This document shows positions 6,097-11,910 of a DNA stretch of 11,910 nt, piece after piece. The translations under genes were made by a program, and so were the position numbers. Under the pieces are notes generated by a model. It saw only the letters and a list, made by a program, of their open reading frames with translations, did not search any database and was not told where the DNA came from. Origin of the DNA: Burkholderiales bacterium (GTDB taxonomy: Bacteria > Pseudomonadota > Gammaproteobacteria > Burkholderiales > SG8-39). The stretch lies in contig CAKKSJ010000192.1 of the NCBI GenBank assembly GCA_919902965.1, positions 1 through 11,910 of the forward strand. Reading direction: 5' to 3'. Numbering within the stretch: position 1 is the first letter of the stretch; each line of letters opens with the position of its first letter.

Positions 6097-6801
6097 ATGG
6101 AAACGCTTCAAGATGCGAAGGCGATGGCGCGCGACCGGGCAAAGCGCAAGCGGGCGGCCGACGCGCAGCCGGTGCAGGACATTGTGCGCCGCCTCGAGGA
6201 GGACATCGTTTTCCGCGTGTATCACCCGCGCGAGCGCTTGGTCGAGGACGAACTGATGCAGCGCTTCGAATCCAAGCGCCATGTCGTGCGCCAGGCGCTG
6301 GCTGAGCTCGAGCGCAACGGATTCGTGCTGCGCAAGCCCAACAGCGGCGCGCAGGTGCGCGCCCTCACCGCGAAAGAAGCCACCGAACTCTACGCGGTGC
6401 GCGAGATCCTCGAAACCAACTGCGCCAAGCTGATTCCGCTGCCGGTCGAAGCGAGCCTGCTCGCGCCCATCGAAAAGATCCAGCGCGAGCATGCCGCGGC
6501 GGTCAAGGCCAAGGACGTGCGCGCCGTGTTTCGGGCCAACCTCGGCTTTCACGCTGCGATTTTCCGGCTCTGCGGCAACGACGCGCTGGTCGATGCAATC
6601 GCCGATTTTGCGCGGCGCACGCACCCGGTGCGCCTTACCACGCTGGTCACCGAGCAATACCTCGAACAGGCGCGCGGCGAGCACGAGCAGATCCTGCGCG
6701 CCCTGCGCAAGGGTGATCGCGCTCGGCTCGTCGACCTGTGCGCGCGGCATCTTCAGCCCTCGCAGGAGGCGTACCTGCGCACCATCGAACACCTGAACTG
6801 A
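6097..6801 (+). CDS. GntR-family transcriptional regulator, FadR/FCD subfamily
   Basis: A 234-residue protein. Residues 24-90 form the winged helix: VQDIVRRLEEDIVFRVYHPRERLVEDELMQRFESKRHVVRQALAELERNGFVLRKPNSGAQV. Residues 95-225 are the all-helical FCD effector domain, with likely metal/ligand positions Asn148 and His152 (RANLGFHAAIF), His196 (GEHEQIL) and His218 (CARHLQ). Such regulators usually repress nearby catabolic genes and release DNA on binding a sugar acid or other carboxylate. The gene sits between the two arms of the locus, 111 nt from the dehydratase start, and is the obvious local regulator of both. The first 20 residues are very basic. The ATG at 6097 has no strong ribosome site; an in-frame ATG at 6124 is an alternative. 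Confidence 0.87.
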   Translation: METLQDAKAMARDRAKRKRAADAQPVQDIVRRLEEDIVFRVYHPRERLVEDELMQRFESKRHVVRQALAELERNGFVLRKPNSGAQVRALTAKEATELYAVREILETNCAKLIPLPVEASLLAPIEKIQREHAAAVKAKDVRAVFRANLGFHAAIFRLCGNDALVDAIADFARRTHPVRLTTLVTEQYLEQARGEHEQILRALRKGDRARLVDLCARHLQPSQEAYLRTIEHLN

Positions 6802-6836
6802 TCAGCCGCCGCCGGCAGCAAGGCGGTCCAGCTACT

Positions 6837-6865
6837 TTTTCAATGGAAGAGTTTTTTACTTTAAC
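6837..6865 (+). promoter_or_regulatory. Possible promoter of the tctC operon
   Basis: The regulator-tctC gap (6802-6888) turns abruptly T-rich. TTTTCA (6837-6842) and TTTAAC (6860-6865) each match 4 of 6 bases of the -35 and -10 consensus with an ideal 17-nt spacer. Transcription would start near 6872, leaving a very short leader that carries the ribosome site. Read-through from the regulator gene is also possible, since the upstream CCGCC/GGCGG dyad (6807-6826) makes only a weak terminator. Confidence 0.3.
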
Positions 6866-6875
6866 GCAAGCCAAT

Positions 6876-6882
6876 AGGAGGT
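6876..6882 (+). promoter_or_regulatory. Very strong ribosome-binding site of tctC
   Basis: AGGAGGT is a full match to the anti-Shine-Dalgarno core and lies 6 nt before the tctC ATG. It is the best ribosome site in the window, fitting the need for a large excess of periplasmic binding protein over membrane subunits. Confidence 0.8.
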
Positions 6883-6888
6883 AAGTTC

Positions 6889-7887
6889 ATGCTTAGAAGA
6901 ACCGGATGTGCCGTTGCCGCGTTGCTGACGGCTGCCCTCGCGACGAACGTTCTTGCGCAGGGAGCATCGTCAGCAGGCGACTATCCCAAGAAGCCTGTCA
7001 CCACGCTGATGGGCTTTGCGCCTGGCGGGGGGAGCGACGTGATGCTCTCCATGGTCCGCGCGCAACTCGAAAAGGAGCTGAAGACCACTTTAGTCCCGGT
7101 ATACAAACCCGGGGCCGGCAGCGACATCGCCGCCACCGAGCTGGCCACGTCCAAAGCCGACGGCTACACGGTGTTCGTCTCCTGCACCCCGATGATTCCG
7201 ATCAATCCCTACGTCCGGGAGACCAGCTACAAAGTCTCCGACCTCGCCTTTGTCGCCAACGTGGTCACCGACCCCGGGGTTTTTGTGGTCCGGGCGGAAA
7301 GCCCGTATAAGACGCTAGCCGACGTGATCAAGGCGGCGAAGGAGAAACCCGGCGCCTTAAGCGTAGGCGTGGCCTCCGCTCCCGGCGACGACTGGTTTGC
7401 AATGCACCAGTTCGAAGGCGCGGCGCAGATCAAATTCAATATCGTCCCCTTCGCCGGAGACGGCCCTTCCTGGCAGGCCGCCCTGGCCGGCCACGTCGAT
7501 GCCACCTCCAATAACCTCGGCATCGTCTATCCGCAGATGCGGGCGGGCAAGCTCCGCGCTCTGGCGATCATGTCCGACAAACGTTCGCCTATCGTTCCAG
7601 ATATTCCCACCTTCAAGGAGCTGGGATACAACTTCACCAGCGGCTCCTCGCGGGGATTCGCCATGCCGAAGAACACGCCCAAGGCCGTCATCGACAAGTT
7701 TGCGAACGCAGTCAAGCAGGTGATGAGCACGGACGAGTTCAAGGCCAACGCGCTGAAGACGGCGTTTCCGTACGACTACCAGGGACCGCAGGAATACGCC
7801 GCGTATATGAAGTCGCTGGATGTGGTCTATAGACCCCTGTGGGACAAATACGGCAAATCAGCGGCCGCCGCGACCCCCAAGAAATAG
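6889..7887 (+). CDS. tctC: TctC/Bug-family periplasmic substrate-binding protein of a tripartite tricarboxylate transporter
   Basis: A 332-residue exported protein. Residues 1-23 are a Sec signal peptide (positive MLRRTG, hydrophobic AVAALLTAALA, cleavage site VLA-QG). The mature part starts with the family hallmark YPKKPVTTLMGFAPGGGSD (32-50), the loop that holds the carboxylate through backbone and water contacts, then YKPGAGSDIAATELATSKADGYT (72-94) and the conserved tail (QMRAGKLRALAI, PDIPTFKELGY). Bug proteins bind carboxylates such as citrate, glutamate, aromatic acids or sugar acids and hand them to TctA/TctB; the ligand here cannot be read directly. Since tctB and tctA follow, this copy is a transporter component and not an orphan Bug protein. 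A long structured gap separates it from tctB. Confidence 0.93.
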   Translation: MLRRTGCAVAALLTAALATNVLAQGASSAGDYPKKPVTTLMGFAPGGGSDVMLSMVRAQLEKELKTTLVPVYKPGAGSDIAATELATSKADGYTVFVSCTPMIPINPYVRETSYKVSDLAFVANVVTDPGVFVVRAESPYKTLADVIKAAKEKPGALSVGVASAPGDDWFAMHQFEGAAQIKFNIVPFAGDGPSWQAALAGHVDATSNNLGIVYPQMRAGKLRALAIMSDKRSPIVPDIPTFKELGYNFTSGSSRGFAMPKNTPKAVIDKFANAVKQVMSTDEFKANALKTAFPYDYQGPQEYAAYMKSLDVVYRPLWDKYGKSAAAATPKK

Positions 7888-7934
7888 CGCCTGTGCAGGC
7901 GGGGAAGGCCATTCCGGTCTTTCCCGCTTGCGGG
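7888..7934 (+). other. Cluster of overlapping short stem-loops right after tctC
   Basis: Starting at the base after the stop codon, CGCCTG-TG-CAGGCG (7888-7901) forms a 6-bp dyad. Bases 7902-7925 can form a 9-bp stem with one G-T pair and one bulged T (GGGAAGGCC/GGTCTTTCCC, loop ATTCC). CCCGC-TT-GCGGG (7923-7934), followed by TTT, is a third stem that shares bases 7923-7925 with the second, so the two exclude each other. These could protect the tctC mRNA 3' end or tune transcription into tctB. Confidence 0.5.
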
Positions 7935-7964
7935 TTTGCGGTGATGGCGTTCCCTTCCATGCCG

Positions 7965-7998
7965 CGGCCAGGTATCTTCGACTGAAGATACCTGGCCG
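7965..7998 (+). terminator. Perfect 15-bp stem-loop between tctC and tctB, probable intra-operon attenuator/terminator
   Basis: CGGCCAGGTATCTTC (7965-7979) and its exact reverse complement (7984-7998) flank a 4-base loop, GACT. Such a stem is essentially impossible by chance. A T-rich stretch (TTTGTTT, 8004-8010) follows after a 5-nt gap, making a fair but not ideal intrinsic terminator. It ends about 45 nt before the tctB start. The likely effect is partial termination or blocking of 3' decay, so tctC is made in excess of tctB and tctA. Confidence 0.7.
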
Positions 7999-8043
7999 TG
8001 CGCTTTGTTTGGGGCCGCCGCTTTCAGCAAGAGAGGTACTCAG

Positions 8044-8538
8044 GTGAACATCGGTTCAGTAGCATTTGCGGGATTGATGCTCGCGGTCGGCCTGGTCTAC
8101 GAGGCCATGGCCATGAACATGCCGGAGGGCAGCCTTGCCTACCCGGGTCCCGGGCTCTTCCCCATGGTCGTCGGCGTATTTCTCATTGCCACGGCGCTAG
8201 GCTGCCTGCTGCAGGAGATCATGCCGAGAATGCGCAGCAAGGATTCAGCAGCCTCCTCCCTTCCCAGCGAGGTTCCGGCCGCAGCGGAGGAGCGCAATGT
8301 TGCGAAAACCATTCAGTTGACCGCACTGATGATCGGCTACATTTTCGTACTTAAACCGCTCGGCTTTCCGCTCGCCATTTTCGCCTTCCTCGCGCTTGCG
8401 ATCCGTATCTTCGGCTACCGCAAGTGGCTCCCCACACTGGCGATGGCGGCCGTCATCGCCAGCCTCGCCTACGTAGCGTTCGTAGTCTGGCTCAAGGTTT
8501 CCCTGCCTCTGGGGATACTTGAAGAGGTTCTTGGATAG
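8044..8538 (+). CDS. tctB: TctB-family small membrane subunit of the tripartite tricarboxylate transporter
   Basis: A 164-residue membrane protein. The GTG at 8044 is chosen because GAGAGG (8031-8036) lies 7 nt upstream; a longer reading from a TTG at 8005 would run into the T-rich tail of the hairpin and lacks a ribosome site. It has four hydrophobic segments at about 5-24, 39-57, 90-122 (possibly split in two) and 129-150, with a polar loop (60-88) between the second and third. The motif YPGPGLFP (33-40) is typical of TctB. It pairs with TctA in the inner membrane, and transport is driven by an ion gradient. It is followed by tctA after 12 nt. Confidence 0.9.
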   Translation: MNIGSVAFAGLMLAVGLVYEAMAMNMPEGSLAYPGPGLFPMVVGVFLIATALGCLLQEIMPRMRSKDSAASSLPSEVPAAAEERNVAKTIQLTALMIGYIFVLKPLGFPLAIFAFLALAIRIFGYRKWLPTLAMAAVIASLAYVAFVVWLKVSLPLGILEEVLG

Positions 8539-8550
8539 AAGGAAAACTGC

Positions 8551-10047
8551 ATGGACCTCTTTAGCGGACTGATACACGGCTTTTCGGTGGCATTGACGCC
8601 GATGAACCTGCTGTTCGGGTTTCTCGGGGCGGTGATCGGTACCATCGTCGGCATCCTGCCGGGTCTCGGCCCCCTCGGTGCGATGGCGCTCCTGCTTTCG
8701 CTGACTTACGGATTCGATCCGGTCGCCGGCATGATCCTGTTCGCGGGCATCTACTTCGGCGCGATGTACGGCGGCTCGACCACCTCCATCCTGCTCAACA
8801 TCCCCGGGGAGGCCGCCTCCGTCATCACGGTGATCGAAGGCTACCAGATGGCCCGCCGGGGCCGCGCCGGAGCGGCGCTCGCGGTCGCCGCCGTCGGCTC
8901 CTTCGTCGCCGGCACCATCAGCCTGATCGGCCTGAGTTTCCTCGCCCCCACGCTGGCGATGGCGGCCCTCAAATTCGGGCCTGCCGAGTATCTGGCCGTC
9001 GCCCTGGTCGGGCTCGTGATCATGTCCAGACTCACGGGGGGGAACCTGCTCCAATCGCTGCTGATGATCGCCCTCGGACTCGCCCTCGGTACGGTAGGCA
9101 TGGAGACCGTGGCCGGATATATGCGCTACACCTTCGGGCAGCCCCTGCTCGCCCAGGGCATCGATTTCCTTCCCGTTGCCATGGGGCTGTTCGGCATTTC
9201 GGAGGTGCTGGTCACCGCCGAACGAACCGTGGGCAAGGTGCAGCTCCAAAAGGTCCGTTTCCGGGAACTCTGGCCGACATTCCTGGAATGGAGGCGCTCG
9301 TTCTGGCCCATGATCCGGGGTTCGTTCATCGGCTTTTTCGTCGGCCTGATCCCCGGTCCCTCCCCGGTCATCTCGACCATGGTTTCCTATTCCGTGGAAC
9401 GCAAACTCGACAAACGGGGCGAGTTCGGCAAAGGCGCGATCGAAGGCGTCGCCGGACCCGAAGCGGCCAACAACGCTTCGGTCGGCGCCGCCTATGTCCC
9501 CTTGATGGCGCTGGGAATTCCGTTCACCCCCGCGATGGCGGTGGTGATGGCGGTGCTGCTGATCCATGGCATCAATCCCGGCCCCTTGCTGATGACCGAA
9601 AAGCCCGACCTGTTCTGGGGTGTCATCGCCAGCATGTACATCGGCAATTTCATGCTGCTGGTGTTCAATCTGCCCTTGGTCGGCGTATTTGCGAACATTA
9701 TCAGGACACCCCTGTATTTGCTCATGCCGATCGTGCTGATGCTGTGTCTGGTGGGCGTTTATTCGGTTAATAATTCGATGCTCGATATCTGGCTGATGAT
9801 CGGCTTTGGCCTGATGGGCTATATCCTGCGGCGGCTGAAATACGATCTGGCCCCGCTGGTGCTGGCCCTGGTCCTGGGGCCGATGATGGAGAGAAGCTTT
9901 CGCGAGGCGATGATGATCAGCCGGGGCGACCTGTCGGTGTTCCTGAGCCGCCCGATCTCGGGAACGATACTTGCCATCGGAGTAATCGTCCTGCTGGCGC
10001 CGGCGCTGATCGCATGGATCAAACCGCTGGTCAAGCGCAAACTCTGA
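8551..10047 (+). CDS. tctA: TctA-family large membrane subunit of the tripartite tricarboxylate transporter
   Basis: A 498-residue integral membrane protein, the usual length for TctA. Conserved family stretches include GILPGLGPLGAMALLLSLTYG (34-54), YFGAMYGGSTTSILLNIPGEAAS (68-90), the second-repeat IPGPSPVISTMVSYSVE, the PEAANNAS block, and GIPFTPAMAVVMAVLLIHGINPGP. The two glycine/proline-rich loops probably form the substrate path. AAGGAAA lies 6 nt before the ATG, and spacing to tctB is 12 nt, so both are co-transcribed. With TctB and the binding protein it imports an organic acid. Codon and base texture match tctC and tctB but not the flanking regulator or deacylase genes. Confidence 0.95.
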   Translation: MDLFSGLIHGFSVALTPMNLLFGFLGAVIGTIVGILPGLGPLGAMALLLSLTYGFDPVAGMILFAGIYFGAMYGGSTTSILLNIPGEAASVITVIEGYQMARRGRAGAALAVAAVGSFVAGTISLIGLSFLAPTLAMAALKFGPAEYLAVALVGLVIMSRLTGGNLLQSLLMIALGLALGTVGMETVAGYMRYTFGQPLLAQGIDFLPVAMGLFGISEVLVTAERTVGKVQLQKVRFRELWPTFLEWRRSFWPMIRGSFIGFFVGLIPGPSPVISTMVSYSVERKLDKRGEFGKGAIEGVAGPEAANNASVGAAYVPLMALGIPFTPAMAVVMAVLLIHGINPGPLLMTEKPDLFWGVIASMYIGNFMLLVFNLPLVGVFANIIRTPLYLLMPIVLMLCLVGVYSVNNSMLDIWLMIGFGLMGYILRRLKYDLAPLVLALVLGPMMERSFREAMMISRGDLSVFLSRPISGTILAIGVIVLLAPALIAWIKPLVKRKL

Positions 10048-10081
10048 GCAGCTTGTTTCGTATTCTGTGCAGGAGCGAGCC

Positions 10082-11545
10082 ATGAACCGGCGCTACGACC
10101 TTCTCATCCGCAACGCTACCATCATCGACGGCGCGCGCCGGCCGCGCTATGCCGGCGACATCGGCGTGCGCGCCGGGCGCATCGCCGACATCGGCCTCCT
10201 GGCTGCGGCGCGCGCCGAAGTCGAAATCGACGCGCAGGGCAAGATTGCCGCGCCGGGTTTCATCGACGCGCATACGCATGATGACCGCCTGCTCGCATCC
10301 GATCCGGCGATGACGCCCAAAGTGAGCCAGGGCGTGACCAGTGTCATTGCCGGCAATTGCGGCATCAGCCTCGCACCGCTGGTCTCAGCGTCGCCGCCCC
10401 CGCCGCTCGATCTGATCGACGACGGCGGTGCGTTCCGTTTCCCGGATTTCGCGTCTTTCCTCGAAGAACTCGACAGCCAGCCCGCCGCGACTAATGTCGC
10501 CTGCCTCGTCGGCCACACCACCCTGCGCGTCGCCGCGATGAGCCGGTTCGACCGCGCCGCCACGCCCGAGGAGACCGCCCGCATGCAGGCGCTGGCGCGC
10601 GAAGCACTCGCAGCCGGCGCGGTCGGCCTGTCGACCGGCACCTACTATCCGCCCGCCGCCCATGCAACGACCGAGGAAATCATCGCCGTAGCACGCCCGC
10701 TCAAGGACTACGGTGGCCGCTACGTGACGCACATGCGCCATGAGGATGACCGCATCGCCGAGGCCATGGAGGAGACGTTTCGCATCGGGCGCGAAGTCGG
10801 CGTGCCGGTGATCATCTCGCACCATAAAGTTGTGGGCCGGAACAATTTTGGACGCTCGGTTGAAACGCTGGCGCTGCTGCGCAGTGCGGGTGAGCGACAA
10901 AGCGTGTGCCTCGATTGCTATCCCTATACCGCTTCCTCGACCATCCTGCGCGCGGACCGCATCGCCCTCTCCAGCCGCATACTCATCACCTGGTCCAAGC
11001 CGCATCCGGAATTCGCCGGCATGGAACTCGCGCAGGCAGCGGCGCAACTGGGGCTGTCGCAGGAACAGGCGGTGGCGAGCCTGAGCCCCGCCGGTGCAAT
11101 CTACTTCTCCATGGATGAAGCCGACGTGCAGCGCATCCTGCGGTTCGACGACACCATGATCGGCTCCGACGGCCTGCCGCACGATCTGAAGCCGCATCCG
11201 CGGCTCTGGGGCACGTTCGCGCGCGTGCTCGGGCATTACTCCCGCGACCTCGGGTTGTTTCCGCTCGAGACTGCAGTCCACAAGATGACCGGGCTCACTG
11301 CGCGCAATTTCGGCTTGAAGCAGCGCGGCCTGCTCAAGCCCGGCTATTGGGCAGATATCACCATTTTCGACGCCGCGGAAATCGGCGATGCGGCGAGCTT
11401 CGATCAACCGACACAGAAAGCGCGCGGCATCGACAGCGTGATCGTCAACGGCGTACCGGTGTGGCAAAACGGGCGCAGCACCGGCGCGCGTCCGGGCCGG
11501 GTGCTGCGCGCGGGCGCGGCTGCGGCGCGCACCCGGGTCGATTGA
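10082..11545 (+). CDS. N-acyl-D-amino-acid deacylase (D-aminoacylase family)
   Basis: A 487-residue amidohydrolase-superfamily enzyme; the start at 10082 is preferred over 10067 because AGGAG (10071-10075) precedes it. The family removes acyl groups from N-acyl-D-amino acids using a zinc site. Metal ligands known from the Alcaligenes enzyme all align with a constant 3-residue shift: His64 and His66 (DAHTHDD), Cys93 (GNCG), His217 (THMRHED), His247 (ISHHK) and Asp363 (GSDG). Family blocks GLSTGTYYPP, DCYPYTAS, PHPRLWGTFARVLGHYSRD and KMTGLTARNFGLKQRGLLKPGYWADI are present. No signal peptide is seen, so it is cytoplasmic. It follows tctA by 34 nt, suggesting the imported molecule or a derivative is its substrate. 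The exact acyl compound is unknown. Confidence 0.9.
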   Translation: MNRRYDLLIRNATIIDGARRPRYAGDIGVRAGRIADIGLLAAARAEVEIDAQGKIAAPGFIDAHTHDDRLLASDPAMTPKVSQGVTSVIAGNCGISLAPLVSASPPPPLDLIDDGGAFRFPDFASFLEELDSQPAATNVACLVGHTTLRVAAMSRFDRAATPEETARMQALAREALAAGAVGLSTGTYYPPAAHATTEEIIAVARPLKDYGGRYVTHMRHEDDRIAEAMEETFRIGREVGVPVIISHHKVVGRNNFGRSVETLALLRSAGERQSVCLDCYPYTASSTILRADRIALSSRILITWSKPHPEFAGMELAQAAAQLGLSQEQAVASLSPAGAIYFSMDEADVQRILRFDDTMIGSDGLPHDLKPHPRLWGTFARVLGHYSRDLGLFPLETAVHKMTGLTARNFGLKQRGLLKPGYWADITIFDAAEIGDAASFDQPTQKARGIDSVIVNGVPVWQNGRSTGARPGRVLRAGAAAARTRVD

Positions 11546-11661
11546 TGTGCGGTTGATCTGGGCCTGGTCGGCGTGGCTCGCACCGCATTGGCTCTTCTGG
11601 ACGCGGCGGGCGCGACCTGTTTCAATGTCATGCAAGCGCTTAACCTAGAGGAGCTTCTCCG

Positions 11662-11910
11662 ATGGCGATCATCGATTCCCAGGTCCACGCCTATGAGGCG
11701 AACACGCCGAAACGGCCCTGGCACAATGTGCCGAATTGGCCCGCTCACGTCACCGGCGACGAGATGGTGGCGGCGATGGACAAGGTCGGCGTCGACGGCG
11801 CGATCTTCATCTCCGCCTTTTCCATGTACCGCTACGACGCCAGCTATGCGCTAGAAGTGCAACGGGCCCATCCCGGCCGGTTCGCCCTCGTCAAGCCGGT
11901 CGACCCGGAT
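11662..11910 (+). CDS. Amidohydrolase_2/COG3618-type metal-dependent hydrolase, possible sugar lactonase (partial)
   Basis: An open frame of 83 codons runs to the window edge with no stop. AGAGGAG (11647-11653) supports the ATG at 11662. The protein starts MAIIDSQVHAYEANTPKRPW, the first strand of an amidohydrolase_2 TIM barrel, followed by GDEMVAAMDKVGVDGAIFIS, MYRYDASYALEVQRAHPGRFALVKPVDP, a pattern typical of this group. The first metal-binding motif is QVH where many relatives have HxH. Known members open sugar lactones (L-fucono- and L-rhamnonolactonase) or act on other lactones and acids. In this locus a lactonase would suit the lactone expected from the uronate-dehydrogenase-like enzyme, but this is inference. 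It lies 116 nt after the deacylase gene, so co-transcription is probable but not certain. Confidence 0.75.
   Translation, partial: MAIIDSQVHAYEANTPKRPWHNVPNWPAHVTGDEMVAAMDKVGVDGAIFISAFSMYRYDASYALEVQRAHPGRFALVKPVDPD

Noticed and set aside
6802..6836. Intrinsic terminator after the regulator gene
   Set aside because: A CCGCC/GGCGG dyad is present, but the stem is short with a large loop and the T run is separated from it by about nine bases, so it is too weak to call.
8005..8043. Longer tctB start at a TTG codon
   Set aside because: The added 13 residues are not hydrophobic or TctB-like, the TTG lies in the T-rich tail of the stem-loop, and the GTG at 8044 has a ribosome site at good distance.
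8440..8970. Repeated 15-base stretch CTGGCGATGGCGGCC in tctB and tctA
   Set aside because: It encodes the common membrane-helix string LAMAA in the same frame in both genes and reflects shared codon choice, not a mobile repeat.
8245..10083. 612-codon open frame on the minus strand opposite tctB/tctA
   Set aside because: Its product is rich in His, Gln, Asp, Arg and Glu with no recognisable domain, as expected for an antisense shadow of a high-GC membrane protein gene. tctA on the + strand has full family conservation and a ribosome site.
10385..11635. 416-codon minus-strand frame opposite the deacylase gene
   Set aside because: Antisense shadow; the + strand gene has all metal ligands and a ribosome site.

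Overview
The window looks like chromosomal DNA of a high-GC Betaproteobacterium, most likely Burkholderiales or a relative. This is inferred from the GC-rich third codon positions, a Bug/TctC-type binding protein with a complete tripartite tricarboxylate transporter, and the families of sugar-acid enzymes present. No rRNA, tRNA, CRISPR array or insertion sequence is visible.

Region 1 (1-1398, + strand) is a miscellaneous left flank. It holds the last codons of a GGDEF-type diguanylate cyclase, a 355-base gene-free stretch with lower GC, a small antitoxin/ParE-like toxin pair that overlaps by 16 nt, and a DUF488-family gene.

Region 2 (1420-5985, - strand) is a tight four-gene operon. In transcription order it encodes an IlvD/Edd-type sugar-acid dehydratase, a DapA-superfamily lyase that is not a true dihydrodipicolinate synthase, a D-2-hydroxyacid dehydrogenase, and a uronate-dehydrogenase-like SDR with a lysine-rich tail. 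Together these look like oxidation, dehydration, cleavage and reduction of a sugar acid.

Region 3 (5986-6096) is the divergent control region. It carries a 20-bp inverted repeat and an AT-rich promoter-like island. To its right, on the + strand, lies a GntR/FCD-type regulator (6097-6801), the natural candidate to control both arms.

Region 4 (6889-11910, + strand) is the uptake and hydrolase arm: tctC, tctB and tctA (periplasmic binding protein, small and large membrane subunits), then a D-aminoacylase-type N-acyl-D-amino-acid deacylase with all metal ligands in place, then the start of an amidohydrolase_2/COG3618-type enzyme cut by the window end. The tctC-tctB gap is unusually structured, with a perfect 15-bp stem-loop and smaller hairpins. 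The three transporter genes have clearly different base texture (few GCGC) from the regulator and from the hydrolase gene after them, which suggests the transporter module was spliced into an older locus.

Working model (inference): the Tct system imports an acidic substrate, the deacylase and the amidohydrolase/lactonase-like enzyme trim it or open a lactone, and the divergent operon breaks down the resulting sugar acid, all under the GntR regulator. The substrate cannot be read from sequence. The pairing of a D-aminoacylase with a sugar-acid pathway in one divergent locus is the best candidate here for something undescribed.
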